Below, piece by piece: positions 8,626 through 16,747 of a DNA stretch of 64,000 bases. The first letter of the stretch is position 1. Each line of letters begins with the position of its first letter. A model generated the notes under the pieces. It did no database searches and was not told the origin of the DNA. It saw only the letters and a list, made by a program, of their open reading frames with translations. The stretch is from a virus. Position numbers and translations under genes: made by a program. The stretch lies in the IMG/VR virus record IMGVR_UViG_3300046798_000096, positions 1-64,000 of that record; one strand, written 5' to 3'.

Positions 8626-9147
8626 TCACTTTCCTGCAGGCAGTACTCGGGTGCGCCGCGCAGCACGAATGCGCGCAGCAGTGTTCTTGTGGAGAGCGCA
8701 AGGGCCCACCTGGGCTGGTCCACCTGCGTCGGAGATGATCTGGTCGAGGTGCTGCTGGCGCTTGAACTTCAGCAGGTCTTGCTTGTTCTGCGAGTCGATC
8801 CACTTCATGTTCGCGCGAGTCAAGTCGTGCGCGTCTCGGATGCGCTCCTCGTACGCGACGACGACCTCGGCCTTGCGCTTGGCTACCTCTTGCGCTTCCT
8901 TCGCCTTGCGCATGAGCTCGTCCGCAGAGAACTGAGCAGCCTCGGCCTCCTCCCGAGCAGCCTCAAGATTCGGCAGCTCGGGCTTGCTGCGCGAGAACAA
9001 GGGCGCTGCCCTCGTCACCTGCTCTCGGGTGATGTTGGGCAGCAGCTTGCCAACAACGTCCAACCGCGGAGCCCCATCTTCGGTCCAGTGATCGTCGACC
9101 TCGGGGTCGAGCGTTTCGAGAGCAGAGAGGATATCACTGGCGTTCAT
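8626..9147 (-). CDS. Coiled-coil protein of the head module
   Basis: A 173-residue protein whose middle (about residues 55-140) is a charged heptad-like helix rich in Glu, Lys and Ala (EAAREEAEAAQFSADELMRK) and whose end is basic (ARIRAARRTR). The short N-terminal part contains SALETLDPEVDDHWTEDG. That N-terminus resembles small proteins found beside capsid genes in other phages; function unknown. A purine-rich SD (TATAGGAG) precedes the ATG. Confidence 0.65.
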   Translation of the reverse strand: MNASDILSALETLDPEVDDHWTEDGAPRLDVVGKLLPNITREQVTRAAPLFSRSKPELPNLEAAREEAEAAQFSADELMRKAKEAQEVAKRKAEVVVAYEERIRDAHDLTRANMKWIDSQNKQDLLKFKRQQHLDQIISDAGGPAQVGPCALHKNTAARIRAARRTRVLPAGK

Positions 9148-9173
9148 ATGGGGCTCCTATAGCGGTGGGGTTG

Positions 9174-9746
9174 TTACGACAGGGCGTTCTTGCCGAAGCC
9201 TACGGTCACCAGTCGAACACTGCCGCGAACGCGAACAGTGATCAAGCCGGAGACGTCAGCATCGGGCAGGGTCATGTTCAAGAACACCGCCAAAGCTCCG
9301 GCGTTGTTGTTGAACGTACCTGCCGCTGCAGCGAGCGCACCTGCGATGGTGTTGATGCCATCGAAGGCACGCTTGACGTGCGGTGACACACCAGCCACAG
9401 CTGCTCCAGCAGCCGCTGCAGTCAGCAGATTGATCTCGGTGGTAGCGAGAGTCAGATCTGCCGTTGCTGTGGTGCCGAGCGCAGCAGTGACGTTGTACGT
9501 ATCCGAAAGCAAAGCCGACGCCGGGTCCTCGGTGACATCCAATTGCAGGACGCCACCGAGAACGAGAAAGTCGCCTCTGGGAAGGCCGCAGAGCGGAGTC
9601 GAGGCAAACTCGACAGCACCGCCTACGTTGCTGAACGTCACCAGCTTGTTGAAGGTGACGTAGGTCAGCTTGAGCGGATCGGAGCCAAGGTCATTACCTT
9701 GGCCGATCCGGTCAAGCCGCTGCTTGGAGCCAGACGAGGCGACCAT
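9174..9746 (-). CDS. Capsid-adjacent structural protein (possible decoration protein)
   Basis: A 190-residue protein whose ATG overlaps the capsid stop codon as TAATG, indicating coupled translation. It is rich in Ala, Thr, Val and Gly with repeated beta-type segments and contains AAAAGTFNNNAGALAVFLNM. Head decoration or capsid-stabilising proteins commonly follow the capsid gene, which is the main argument. Confidence 0.6.
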   Translation of the reverse strand: MVASSGSKQRLDRIGQGNDLGSDPLKLTYVTFNKLVTFSNVGGAVEFASTPLCGLPRGDFLVLGGVLQLDVTEDPASALLSDTYNVTAALGTTATADLTLATTEINLLTAAAAGAAVAGVSPHVKRAFDGINTIAGALAAAAGTFNNNAGALAVFLNMTLPDADVSGLITVRVRGSVRLVTVGFGKNALS

Positions 9747-10798
9747 TACGCTTCACGACTCCTAACACGAACGATCTTGTACATCTTGCGCTCGGGGTAG
9801 ATGCGCGACCAAGAAGCAGCTGCCTGCAGCTCGGCATCGCTCGGGCCTGCACCTGTGGAAGCAACCTTCCACTGATAGCCGACCGGGTGCAAGCACCACT
9901 CCCACCGGTTGTAGACGACCGTCTCGCCGTTGCCGTTGCCGGCGCCCGCGTGGCGTTCCTCTTCCAGGGGATTCTTGTGCTGGCCTTGACCAAGCACGAA
10001 GGCACCAGCACCGAAGTAGTACGTGTCGTACACACCGGTGGTGATCTCCGTCATGTCGTCGTCGATGATGACGCGCATCCCCATGAAGGTCGTGTACAGC
10101 GTCTGACCCTGCGAGTCCTTGACGGTCTCGATGAGGTCTTGCAGCGAGATACCCGCCTCGATGATGGAGTGCATCAGGATGATGCCGAGCTTGCGCTTGT
10201 TGTCACCCAACAGCTGGATGGCCTTGATGTGCGCCGCAGCACCGAAGGTCGTAACCCCGGGTTGGAACACACCCGCACCAGCAGCGTCGCTGATGTCCAA
10301 GGTCATGTCATTGGTGACGTGGATGTCGGTGCCCGTCGGAGCAGCCGCGTTGTCGGCGAAGATGCCCTTGCACTGGAACAGGAACATCTCCTGCAGCTTC
10401 CACGACCGGTAGGTCGCGATGCGGCCGAGGATGAACGCCAGCGGATCACCATCGAGGTCCAGGGAGTCCGTGAGGTCGGTGACGCCCCAGCTCTGGTTGC
10501 GGCTCGTGCGAGCTGCAATCTCTTTGCTGGAGGTCAGGCCCTGCGGGACCGGATCGTTGGTGCCGCCGGAGAACAGGATGGACGCGGTCTCCGTCGGCTG
10601 ACGGGAGGCGACGTTCGCCAGGTCGTTCCAGAACGGCATCTCAAAGAGAACGCCGCCCTTTTGCATGAAGCGGTCCATGCGCGGAGACGCCACGATGACG
10701 CCGGACTGGACGAGCGCATTGACCTTGGTGGTCAACACGTACGCCATGCGATCGAACTTCAGCGGGATGTACCCGCTCAAACTGGTAATGAAGGCCAT
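9746..10798 (-). CDS. Major capsid protein
   Basis: A 350-residue protein with features of HK97-fold capsid proteins of the broad 'coat protein' type: N-terminus MAFITSLSGYIPLKFDRMAY, then RMDRFMQKGGVLFEMPFWND, a later segment KRKLGIILMHSIIEAGISLQDLIE and GMRVIIDDDM, which I recognise from such proteins. It follows the scaffold gene across a 120-nt gap with a hairpin and is followed by coupled decoration genes. It forms the icosahedral shell. Confidence 0.9.
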   Translation of the reverse strand: MAFITSLSGYIPLKFDRMAYVLTTKVNALVQSGVIVASPRMDRFMQKGGVLFEMPFWNDLANVASRQPTETASILFSGGTNDPVPQGLTSSKEIAARTSRNQSWGVTDLTDSLDLDGDPLAFILGRIATYRSWKLQEMFLFQCKGIFADNAAAPTGTDIHVTNDMTLDISDAAGAGVFQPGVTTFGAAAHIKAIQLLGDNKRKLGIILMHSIIEAGISLQDLIETVKDSQGQTLYTTFMGMRVIIDDDMTEITTGVYDTYYFGAGAFVLGQGQHKNPLEEERHAGAGNGNGETVVYNRWEWCLHPVGYQWKVASTGAGPSDAELQAAASWSRIYPERKMYKIVRVRSREA

Positions 10799-10845
10799 TG
10801 GTCACACACTCCTGACGTTGATGTTACGACGGAGGCGCCTGGCCA

Positions 10846-10882
10846 CCAGTACTCATCGCCCTCCTGGGGTGATGAGTACTGG
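10846..10882. promoter_or_regulatory. 12-bp perfect stem-loop between scaffold and capsid genes
   Basis: CCAGTACTCATC (10846-10857) and GATGAGTACTGG (10871-10882) pair perfectly around a 13-nt loop. No T-run follows on either strand, so a classical intrinsic terminator is unlikely. Its place between scaffold (needed in moderate amount) and capsid (needed in large amount) suits an RNA processing or stabilising element at the 5' end of the capsid message. Confidence 0.55.
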
Positions 10883-10918
10883 GATCCTACCACTCCTTTA
10901 TTCAGGTATCCAGCCGAA

Positions 10919-11773
10919 TCACGAAAAAACGTTGACCTCGGGGATGCCATTGTCGGGGTGGTACGGGTCATCCACACCCACACCAGCTGCTTTGGCGAGC
11001 GCCTCGGCACGCTTCGGGTCCTTACTCTGGATCTCGCCCTGCTTGCCGATGTTCCAGGTCTTGGCTGCCCACGGATTGGCTCCCGAAGGACCACCCTTGC
11101 CGTTGTTGCCCTTGGCGTCGCCACCAACGGACTCGCCGAGCCAGTGCGTCTTTAGACCGTCGTCAAACATGCCGCGTAGAGCCTGCTGCAGCGGCAGCCC
11201 GCTCTTCTTGTCGATGACCTTGCCGTCGACAATCTGAGCATTGCGCTCCGCCCACACCAGCGCATCCGGATCCTCACCCGTGTACGTCGTCGGCGCACAC
11301 TTTAGAGCCACACACGCCTCGCGCATCGCCTCGTGGATGGTGCGCGTGGTGCCCTCTCGGGCGAAACCCTCGTTGGCGGTCTTCAGCGTGTCCCGCTCTG
11401 ACGACAGCGTCTTGATCTGCTCCTGCAGCGGTGCAGTCGCGACCTTCAGGCGTGCTTCCACAGCCGCATCGATCTTGACCTTGTCCTTAGTGCCAACCGC
11501 TTCCAGCTCGGTCTTCGTGGCTTCCAGCTCGGTCAGTGCAACTCGCACCTCATCGGGCTTCAGATCACCGAACGCGGAGAGCTGTTGCTTCAGTGCAACG
11601 TTGGCTGTGCGATGCGCAGCGTTCTCCGCTCGGACCGTCTTGACGATGTCGAAGTCGTCCGCCATCTCGATGGCAGTCAACTTGAACTTACCGTCCTTTT
11701 GAACGGTATACATGTCGTGGAATGCGGCATCGACGCCGTCTAGGCTGTCGACGTACCTCTTGAGTGGGTCCAT
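10919..11773 (-). CDS. Capsid scaffold protein
   Basis: A 284-residue protein with a long charged coiled-coil region (about residues 45-135: repeated Lys/Glu/Ala/Leu with TKTELEAVGTKDKVKIDAAV) and a basic-polar C-terminus, directly upstream of the capsid gene and downstream of the portal. This is the usual composition and position of a scaffold protein that guides procapsid assembly. No protease motif is visible. Confidence 0.75.
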   Translation of the reverse strand: MDPLKRYVDSLDGVDAAFHDMYTVQKDGKFKLTAIEMADDFDIVKTVRAENAAHRTANVALKQQLSAFGDLKPDEVRVALTELEATKTELEAVGTKDKVKIDAAVEARLKVATAPLQEQIKTLSSERDTLKTANEGFAREGTTRTIHEAMREACVALKCAPTTYTGEDPDALVWAERNAQIVDGKVIDKKSGLPLQQALRGMFDDGLKTHWLGESVGGDAKGNNGKGGPSGANPWAAKTWNIGKQGEIQSKDPKRAEALAKAAGVGVDDPYHPDNGIPEVNVFS

Positions 11774-11784
11774 ATAGCTCCTGG

Positions 11785-13323
11785 CTACTTGTTCTTCTTG
11801 CTGGTTGTTCTGGTCTTGCCACGTGCACTAGTGCCAGTGGGGTTCGCTGCAGACTTCACTGCACCACCCGCCGGGGCTGGTGGAGTGAGTTGCTTCGGAG
11901 TTTTGCCGGCAGGGTTCGATGTGGGAGTACCCGTTGCCATGATAGCAGGCGGTTCGCCCTTCAGCAGCGTCATCGCTGTCTCGAAGTCAGTGGTGGATAT
12001 ACCACGTTCGCGCGCCATGCGATGCAGATCTTCATCGGTGATGGGGTAACCCATGTTCTTCGCCTGCATCAGCTCCACCAGCGTCTTGGCGAACAGCTCA
12101 GGGTTGACGAAGTTGGTGTTGGGCCTGACCACCACCTCCTCGGGATCCTCTCCCAAAGCCACTGCGAGGTCTCGCAGTGCCTTCGTGATGGCTTCGCCAC
12201 ACGTCTCCGCCACCGACGAAAGCGTCGCTGTCTGAGACGCGAGACGAGTCTTCAGCGACTCGCCCGATTCGCGCTGAAGGCTGCGCGTATCGATCATCTG
12301 CCCACCAAGACGATCGGAATCGTTCGTCTTGTTGGCCACATGAGCACGCATTTCAGCCAAACCAGCAGCATTAATGCCGATCCAGTAGGCCTTGCTGCCC
12401 GCCTCCGGCGTCAGCGTCGCCCCAGAGCCGATTGCATACTTCTTGTCTGGGTCCCCACCCTCAATCACCAAAGTCTCCTGACTCTGGTCATGCAGCTGCT
12501 GCTCATGATCTGCACTGTTTCTATATAGCGAGAAGCACTTGAGCGCTAATTCGAGGTATGGAGGTGGTCCCGGTGTTACTTCCGTGTCTTCCGAATTCAC
12601 GAAGTAGAATGGAAGGAATGGCAATGGTGACGATAGAATCGTCGGAGTCCTCATCTCGCTCTCGTCGAACGCTTCGTTGAGGAACTGCCCGTTCTTGTAG
12701 ACCCCTCCCGGCGCTGGGCTAGACACCGAGCCCAGGGAGAGCACGCGGTGCTTCACGACTTCGGTCGCCTCGAAGTCGTCGCCCATGACCTCCTCCGTTT
12801 CGTCCAAAACCACGAGACGGAGGAGTTGATACCCATCAGCTGTGCGCTCACCCTCATCCCAGTTGATGATGTACTCGGTGGTGTACAGGCAAAGGTACGG
12901 CTTCGGCACCCCGCGGGGCCCCTTCGACGGCAGATCGATGAGGAACCCGCAGCGACCCACCAAGAGCTGCTCGAAGTTCACCTTCGCCATGAAGTCCTGC
13001 AGCGTCTGACCACTGTAGGTAGCGCGATTGATCAGGTACTTCATCCGCTTCGGTAGTTCGATGGTGGCGTCCTTACCCCACAAGATGCCAAGAGCAACAC
13101 GGACCATGTTGCTCATCTTGTGTGGGAACTCTGCACGCTCAATATACGAACAATACCGCTGCTTCTGCTCTTCGTCCGTCTTCCACTGCTGCATACCCAC
13201 CGTCGGAGGTAGGTACTCCTCGCGCAGCTCCTTGACGTGCAGCTCCCCCTCATAGGCGTCGCGGCACTTTTTCCAAGCGCACTTGTACTTCTTGTACAGA
13301 CGGTGTTGTGACGAGACGGCCAT
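11785..13323 (-). CDS. Portal protein (DUF4055 type)
   Basis: A 512-residue protein immediately after terL. Segments YLPPTVGMQQWKTDEEQKQR, FPHKMSNMVRVALGILWGKD, GRCGFLIDLP and YIINWDEGE match my recollection of DUF4055 phage portal proteins. Twelve copies would form the DNA entry channel at one capsid vertex and dock the terminase. The C-terminal ~60 residues are a low-complexity Pro/Ala/Lys tail. Confidence 0.88.
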   Translation of the reverse strand: MAVSSQHRLYKKYKCAWKKCRDAYEGELHVKELREEYLPPTVGMQQWKTDEEQKQRYCSYIERAEFPHKMSNMVRVALGILWGKDATIELPKRMKYLINRATYSGQTLQDFMAKVNFEQLLVGRCGFLIDLPSKGPRGVPKPYLCLYTTEYIINWDEGERTADGYQLLRLVVLDETEEVMGDDFEATEVVKHRVLSLGSVSSPAPGGVYKNGQFLNEAFDESEMRTPTILSSPLPFLPFYFVNSEDTEVTPGPPPYLELALKCFSLYRNSADHEQQLHDQSQETLVIEGGDPDKKYAIGSGATLTPEAGSKAYWIGINAAGLAEMRAHVANKTNDSDRLGGQMIDTRSLQRESGESLKTRLASQTATLSSVAETCGEAITKALRDLAVALGEDPEEVVVRPNTNFVNPELFAKTLVELMQAKNMGYPITDEDLHRMARERGISTTDFETAMTLLKGEPPAIMATGTPTSNPAGKTPKQLTPPAPAGGAVKSAANPTGTSARGKTRTTSKKNK

Positions 13324-13331
13324 AGGTCGAA

Positions 13332-14807
13332 CTATACGCCTGTGTGGCTGCCAGAGCCAGTGTATCGCGGCTGCTCATACACGAAATACCGTGTTTCGTC
13401 GCCTGCGTGGTCCTCAGCCTCGGTATCCACGTCATCCATGTCGTCTGGGTCGCGTGGAAGCGATAGTACGGTGCGTAGCCACTCCGTACAGTAGGGCCCA
13501 ACGACGAAAAGTCCTGGTCGCTCTCGAGGATTGCCTGACTTTGGTGGTACTGCGTTCTCCAGATACTGACGCATCGCTAGCCAACCTAGTTTTCTACTAC
13601 CTGAAGACTTGTCGGATAGCTTCCACTTGATTCCGGGGAACTCACGCCCAGTAGGCAGCCTAATAGGCGCTTCCATATCCTTCTGGACACTATGTCCGTT
13701 GGAGATGGTAACGATGGAGCCGTCAGCAACACCCTTCGTAACACGTTCCTGAATCTTCCACTGTAGCTGACGCTCCACCATACCTCGTGCAATGGTCGCC
13801 GCATCGAGCTTTAGGCCAACGTTGATCTCGTTGGGATGGCACCCGTACCACTCGCGGATGCGGAACAGGTCCCCTTTTACGGTACTGCGCATCTGCTGCG
13901 TGCGAGTCTTGTAGTCCGACCCATCCGAGATAGCCCACCAGCCGAGACTGAAGGGCTTCGATGACCCCCAGTCGAATCCCGGTCGGATCTTCCACGACGG
14001 CGGCACGTCGAAGGGAAGCAAGTTGTGCACAGGCGTCTGCCACAAGTCGTCGAACATGCCGCCGGCTACGATATCCCAGCTGCCCTCTAGCCACGCCTTC
14101 CGCTCTGCTTCCGAGCGACAGGATGCCCGCAACTTGTCCATGTACATGGGGTCCGCGGCGAGCAGAATCTTGTTCTCGCGGATGTCGCTGTGAATGGACA
14201 TCCGGTCCGGCAGAGCGTTCCCGTCGTCGTCCTTTAAATTCCGCTGTACCCGGCGGTCGCGAATAGCAAGGTGCAGGTCGTACCGGCGCTTCACCCAACC
14301 ATGTCCCGGTCCATACGGATTGGTAGTTGAGCGAATTCTCATGGGGATTCCACTGTGGGAAGACCTCACAGTGGACATCATCTTGGTAAGTACTACTGGT
14401 GTAGCCCAATTGGTCAACTCCTCCAGCCCGAGCCATGAGTACTCATGGCCGTGATAGTTCTCATAGTCGTCATCGCGCATGAAGTGCCGCAACAACAACA
14501 TCTCGCCCGTCTTCCAATTCCACACACAATCGGTGTTGTTGAAGACAGCGTCCTTCCCGAAGATGCGCGGGAACCACTTTTTCGACTTCGCGATGACGTC
14601 CGCGAGCTGCTTGTACGTTTTTCGGAAGAGAATTCCGCGCCAAGCGGCGCCGAACCCTCTTCCGCACTCCTTTGCGAAGTCCATGAGGAGGCAGTCGGTC
14701 TTCCCACCTCCGCGCGTGCCCTCGTAGAGCGTCTCGAAGATGGGACACGACAGAAAAGCGACCTGGGAGCCCGCTTGAGGCTTCCAAACGACGTCGGAGA
14801 CGTTCAC
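13332..14807 (-). CDS. terL: Terminase large subunit
   Basis: A 491-residue protein from a GTG at 14807. An ATPase Walker A GTRGGGKT lies at residues 30-37 and a Walker B-like WLGLEELTNW at about 125-134; the C-terminal nuclease domain begins around GFDWGSSKPFSLGWW. The motor cuts and pumps DNA into the procapsid through the portal. Its Shine-Dalgarno GGAG is inside a hairpin (14807-14841). Family assignment is secure from motifs and synteny. Confidence 0.92.
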   Translation of the reverse strand: MNVSDVVWKPQAGSQVAFLSCPIFETLYEGTRGGGKTDCLLMDFAKECGRGFGAAWRGILFRKTYKQLADVIAKSKKWFPRIFGKDAVFNNTDCVWNWKTGEMLLLRHFMRDDDYENYHGHEYSWLGLEELTNWATPVVLTKMMSTVRSSHSGIPMRIRSTTNPYGPGHGWVKRRYDLHLAIRDRRVQRNLKDDDGNALPDRMSIHSDIRENKILLAADPMYMDKLRASCRSEAERKAWLEGSWDIVAGGMFDDLWQTPVHNLLPFDVPPSWKIRPGFDWGSSKPFSLGWWAISDGSDYKTRTQQMRSTVKGDLFRIREWYGCHPNEINVGLKLDAATIARGMVERQLQWKIQERVTKGVADGSIVTISNGHSVQKDMEAPIRLPTGREFPGIKWKLSDKSSGSRKLGWLAMRQYLENAVPPKSGNPRERPGLFVVGPYCTEWLRTVLSLPRDPDDMDDVDTEAEDHAGDETRYFVYEQPRYTGSGSHTGV

Positions 14808-14845
14808 TTTCTATCTCCGAAGCCCTGTGAGCAGTAGAAAGGGCT
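14807..14845 (-). promoter_or_regulatory. terL leader hairpins covering the ribosome binding site
   Basis: On the minus strand CTTTCTA pairs with TAGAAAG (arms 14835-14841 and 14807-14813), with a shorter CTC/GAG helix inside; the Shine-Dalgarno GGAG followed by a single A is in the 3' half and the GTG start overlaps its end. A competing helix AGCCC/GGGCT (14841-14845 with 14821-14825) would break this stem and free the SD. Layout resembles the leaders at 15334, 20108 and 21841. Confidence 0.5.
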
Positions 14846-15333
14846 CATCCAAACGTCATTATGGTGTGTGCAGTGTCGATAACAGGGTAAATGGAGTGCG
14901 AATACATCAACGCTTCGACACCCTGACCCACTGCTACCTTATCACCACGAGCTTCCCACCCACTCAAGAACGCCATCGCCTCTGTATCCGCTAATCCGAT
15001 AGCATAATAGTCGACTTTTTCACTGATGAAAGTCACATAACCCTGGCAATCCACTCGAACCAGCGCCCTGGTCCGTGACAAGCCCAGGGCGATGACCCCG
15101 TCGCTCTTGTGGTCCGCCAGAATCTGCGAGACTTGGTCCACCACGTCGCTGTCGACCTTGAGATGGCGCCTCAATTTCTGACCAATGATGGCCTCTCCAG
15201 CTGTGGCCCACAGCCAGTTGTTGCAGGGCGACCTGAATATCTTGTTCACCTCAGATGGTAGCTTGTGGTCGTTGCATTGCTGACCCTGGTCAGCAATCAT
15301 CCATCCATCTCTGTGGGCTAGTACTAGTGTCAT
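14845..15333 (-). CDS. Proteasome/HslV-like Ntn hydrolase
   Basis: A 162-residue protein with the pattern of proteasome beta/HslV peptidases: Thr2 would become the N-terminal nucleophile after Met removal; DGWMIADQG places an Asp (15) where the catalytic Asp of the family lies; Lys31 in EVNKIF matches the conserved lysine before the next strand; ATAGEAIIGQ and YYAIGLADTEAMAFL match the GFAG and AIGSG segments of HslV. It sits between terS/zinc protein and terL. A self-assembling protease for procapsid maturation, or one acting on host proteins, are both possible; no HslU-like ATPase is seen in the window. Confidence 0.75.
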   Translation of the reverse strand: MTLVLAHRDGWMIADQGQQCNDHKLPSEVNKIFRSPCNNWLWATAGEAIIGQKLRRHLKVDSDVVDQVSQILADHKSDGVIALGLSRTRALVRVDCQGYVTFISEKVDYYAIGLADTEAMAFLSGWEARGDKVAVGQGVEALMYSHSIYPVIDTAHTIMTFG

Positions 15334-15557
15334 CTTCTATCTCCGATGTGAGGAGTAGAAGGCACTGCGTGTAGTGACTTGCACTCCGGACACGACTCTG
15401 GGGCGAACGCCACCACATGCCGCCGGTGCGATGATGGGTTCTTCTCGTTGGATATGACTGGGTCGTCGCACTTGAAGTGCGCGCCGCAGTGGTTGCAGAG
15501 GATGAGCAGCGAGAAGTTCGCTGCCCATGCCCTGGCGCTGGGTGAATTCTGAGCCAT
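15330..15557 (-). CDS. Small zinc-ribbon-like protein
   Basis: A 75-residue protein with two CxxC pairs (CNHCG near residue 22 and CPEC near residue 57) and several His between them, suggesting one structural zinc. The ATG at 15557 is used because it lies just past the terS stop; a TTG farther upstream would overlap terS. It ends 4 nt inside the Ntn hydrolase gene. Role unknown; packaging-operon membership suggests a DNA- or terminase-associated function. Confidence 0.6.
   Translation of the reverse strand: MAQNSPSARAWAANFSLLILCNHCGAHFKCDDPVISNEKNPSSHRRHVVAFAPESCPECKSLHAVPSTPHIGDRR
15334..15361 (-). promoter_or_regulatory. SD-sequestering hairpin of the Ntn hydrolase gene
   Basis: Minus-strand CTTCTACTCC pairs with GGAG-A-TAGAAG (arms 15352-15361 and 15334-15344) leaving one unpaired A after GGAG. 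GGAG is the only good Shine-Dalgarno and the ATG follows directly, so the stem would hide the ribosome site. Confidence 0.6.
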
Positions 15558-15564
15558 GCGCGGG

Positions 15565-16152
15565 CTATGGCTCGCGCATAGAGGGGGACAGGGAGGTGAC
15601 TTCAACTCCCGTCGCCGGGATATCAGTCGACTCCGGGAGGACTTGCGTCTCCTGGAGTCGCTTGAACTGCGCCTCCCACTCGTCCGGTGCGAGGATGGCC
15701 GGCGCGAGCATCACACCAGACCGCACCGTCAGGTCGATGTTCGTGCGTTCCTGATATTCAGGCCCGTGCGCGCGGAGCACCATCGCTCTGAGCTGCGTCT
15801 CGTACCGCTTGCGCGTGGAGCGCTCACCCGTAGGCCCGAAGATGGTCTCCTCGAAACCATTCATCGCCTGCGTCTCCAACTTACGCACACGCGCCTCGCG
15901 GTACTTGTCGTACGCTGCGTCGAACGCCTCCTGAAACTCAGGGTCGTTCTTCATGTGCTCGGATACTGTGTTGGTAGCCACTCCAGCATGCAGTGCTGCT
16001 AGAGTCCGTTTCCCATGCTTCTCTATCTGCTCCAGATAGATAGCCTTTAAACGGTCACAGAACTTTACCGTCCGCCGTTCCCTCGTCTGGTAGCGCCAAT
16101 TGGTCTTGTCCGCTACTTCGACTGCATATCCACTATTACCTTCTCGCTCCAC
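15565..16152 (-). CDS. terS: Terminase small subunit
   Basis: A 195-residue protein from a GTG at 16152 preceded by AGAGGA. Residues about 30-75 form a helix-turn-helix-like part (FCDRLKAIYLEQIEKHGKRT ... AGVATNTVSEHMKNDPEF), followed by a helical oligomerisation region and a polar tail. HTH plus adjacency to terL identifies it as the DNA-recognition subunit that selects the packaging site, likely in the non-coding DNA just upstream. Confidence 0.8.
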   Translation of the reverse strand: MEREGNSGYAVEVADKTNWRYQTRERRTVKFCDRLKAIYLEQIEKHGKRTLAALHAGVATNTVSEHMKNDPEFQEAFDAAYDKYREARVRKLETQAMNGFEETIFGPTGERSTRKRYETQLRAMVLRAHGPEYQERTNIDLTVRSGVMLAPAILAPDEWEAQFKRLQETQVLPESTDIPATGVEVTSLSPSMREP

Positions 16153-16166
16153 TCCTCTAGTGTTGC

Positions 16167-16195
16167 CTATCTATCTCGGCTTTGCGAGTAGATAG
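16167..16195 (-). promoter_or_regulatory. Stem-loop upstream of terS
   Basis: CTATCTA-T-CTCG (16167-16178) pairs with CGAG-TAGATAG (16185-16195) around a 6-nt loop, with one unpaired base at the same position as in the 15334 hairpin. Here the stem lies about 15 nt before the start codon instead of over it. Confidence 0.5.
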
Positions 16196-16408
16196 ATCGC
16201 TGCTTAGGTGCCACACTACGACTGTTGTGTTGAGCGGCTGGCCGTTCATATTAAGAAAACGGCTGGCTGATTTTTTTTATTTTTTGGAGCTGGTTTACAG
16301 GGGGAGGTTGAGGGGCCCCTGGCCTGCGAGCCATGTAGGTCTTGGCACGACCCCACCCCCTCCCGGCCCTGTGCCCCTCACATCGAGGGGCATGCTCCCT
16401 ACCTCTGC
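16196..16408. other. Non-coding stretch upstream of terS; possible packaging-site region
   Basis: No convincing gene. It holds a poly-T/poly-A tract (16270-16286), a direct repeat CGGCTGGC, the stem TGCCCCTC/GAGGGGCA (16372-16392) and C-rich runs. Non-coding repeated DNA next to terS is the usual place of pac or cos; nothing here proves it. Confidence 0.35.
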
Positions 16409-16621
16409 CTACAGTGCGCCTAGCCTGCGCACCCTGCGCACACTGCGCACAGCCTCCCTCACAGCCTCCCTCTGTGTGCAGCCGCGCCCCTCTGTGGTGC
16501 GGTATGCGACACCCGTCTCCAGGCAGTGTCGAGTCACGACACACCGCTCGTCGCCCGGCGCGCTGGTCCGGACGTTGAGCTGATAGATGAAGGTATCCGT
16601 CTTAGTCGCTGCGTTGTTCAT
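16409..16621 (-). CDS. Small basic protein at the head of the packaging operon
   Basis: A 70-residue protein from an ATG at 16621 (MNNAATKTDTFIYQLNVRTS). It is Arg-rich at its C-terminus (REAVREAVRSVRRVRRL). The start lies 6 nt after a consensus -10 box, so it would be made from a leaderless message. Function unknown; nucleic-acid binding is possible from charge. Confidence 0.5.
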   Translation of the reverse strand: MNNAATKTDTFIYQLNVRTSAPGDERCVVTRHCLETGVAYRTTEGRGCTQREAVREAVRSVRRVRRLGAL

Positions 16622-16627
16622 ACATAT

Positions 16628-16656
16628 ATTATAGCGCACCAGCTGCACCAGTGCAA
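16628..16656 (-). promoter_or_regulatory. Strong sigma70-type promoter reading into the packaging/head operon
   Basis: On the minus strand TTGCAC (16651-16656), 17-nt spacer, TATAAT (16628-16633): the best consensus promoter I see in the window. Expected start of transcription is about 16621, the ATG of the small basic protein. It is placed to drive terS, terL and the structural genes. Confidence 0.75.
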
Positions 16657-16704
16657 CCACCCCTATGGGTGATTACACCTGTTCAGTGGTACCAGGAGCG
16701 CTAG

Positions 16705-16737
16705 CGGTGTTAGGTGCACCATGTGTGCACCTACACC
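16705..16737. repeat. Inverted repeat upstream of the 16.65-kb promoter
   Basis: TAGGTGCAC (16711-16719) and GTGCACCTA (16725-16733) are perfect arms around CATGT; with one bulge the pairing extends to GGTGT/ACACC. It ends the preceding minus-strand gene region about 50 nt before the promoter and may be an operator or terminator. Confidence 0.5.
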
Positions 16738-16747
16738 AGTGCACGTG

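Noticed and set aside
16182-16583. Plus-strand 133-codon frame upstream of terS
   Set aside because: Ser/Pro/Arg low-complexity antisense text with no SD, opposite a more plausible minus-strand small gene.
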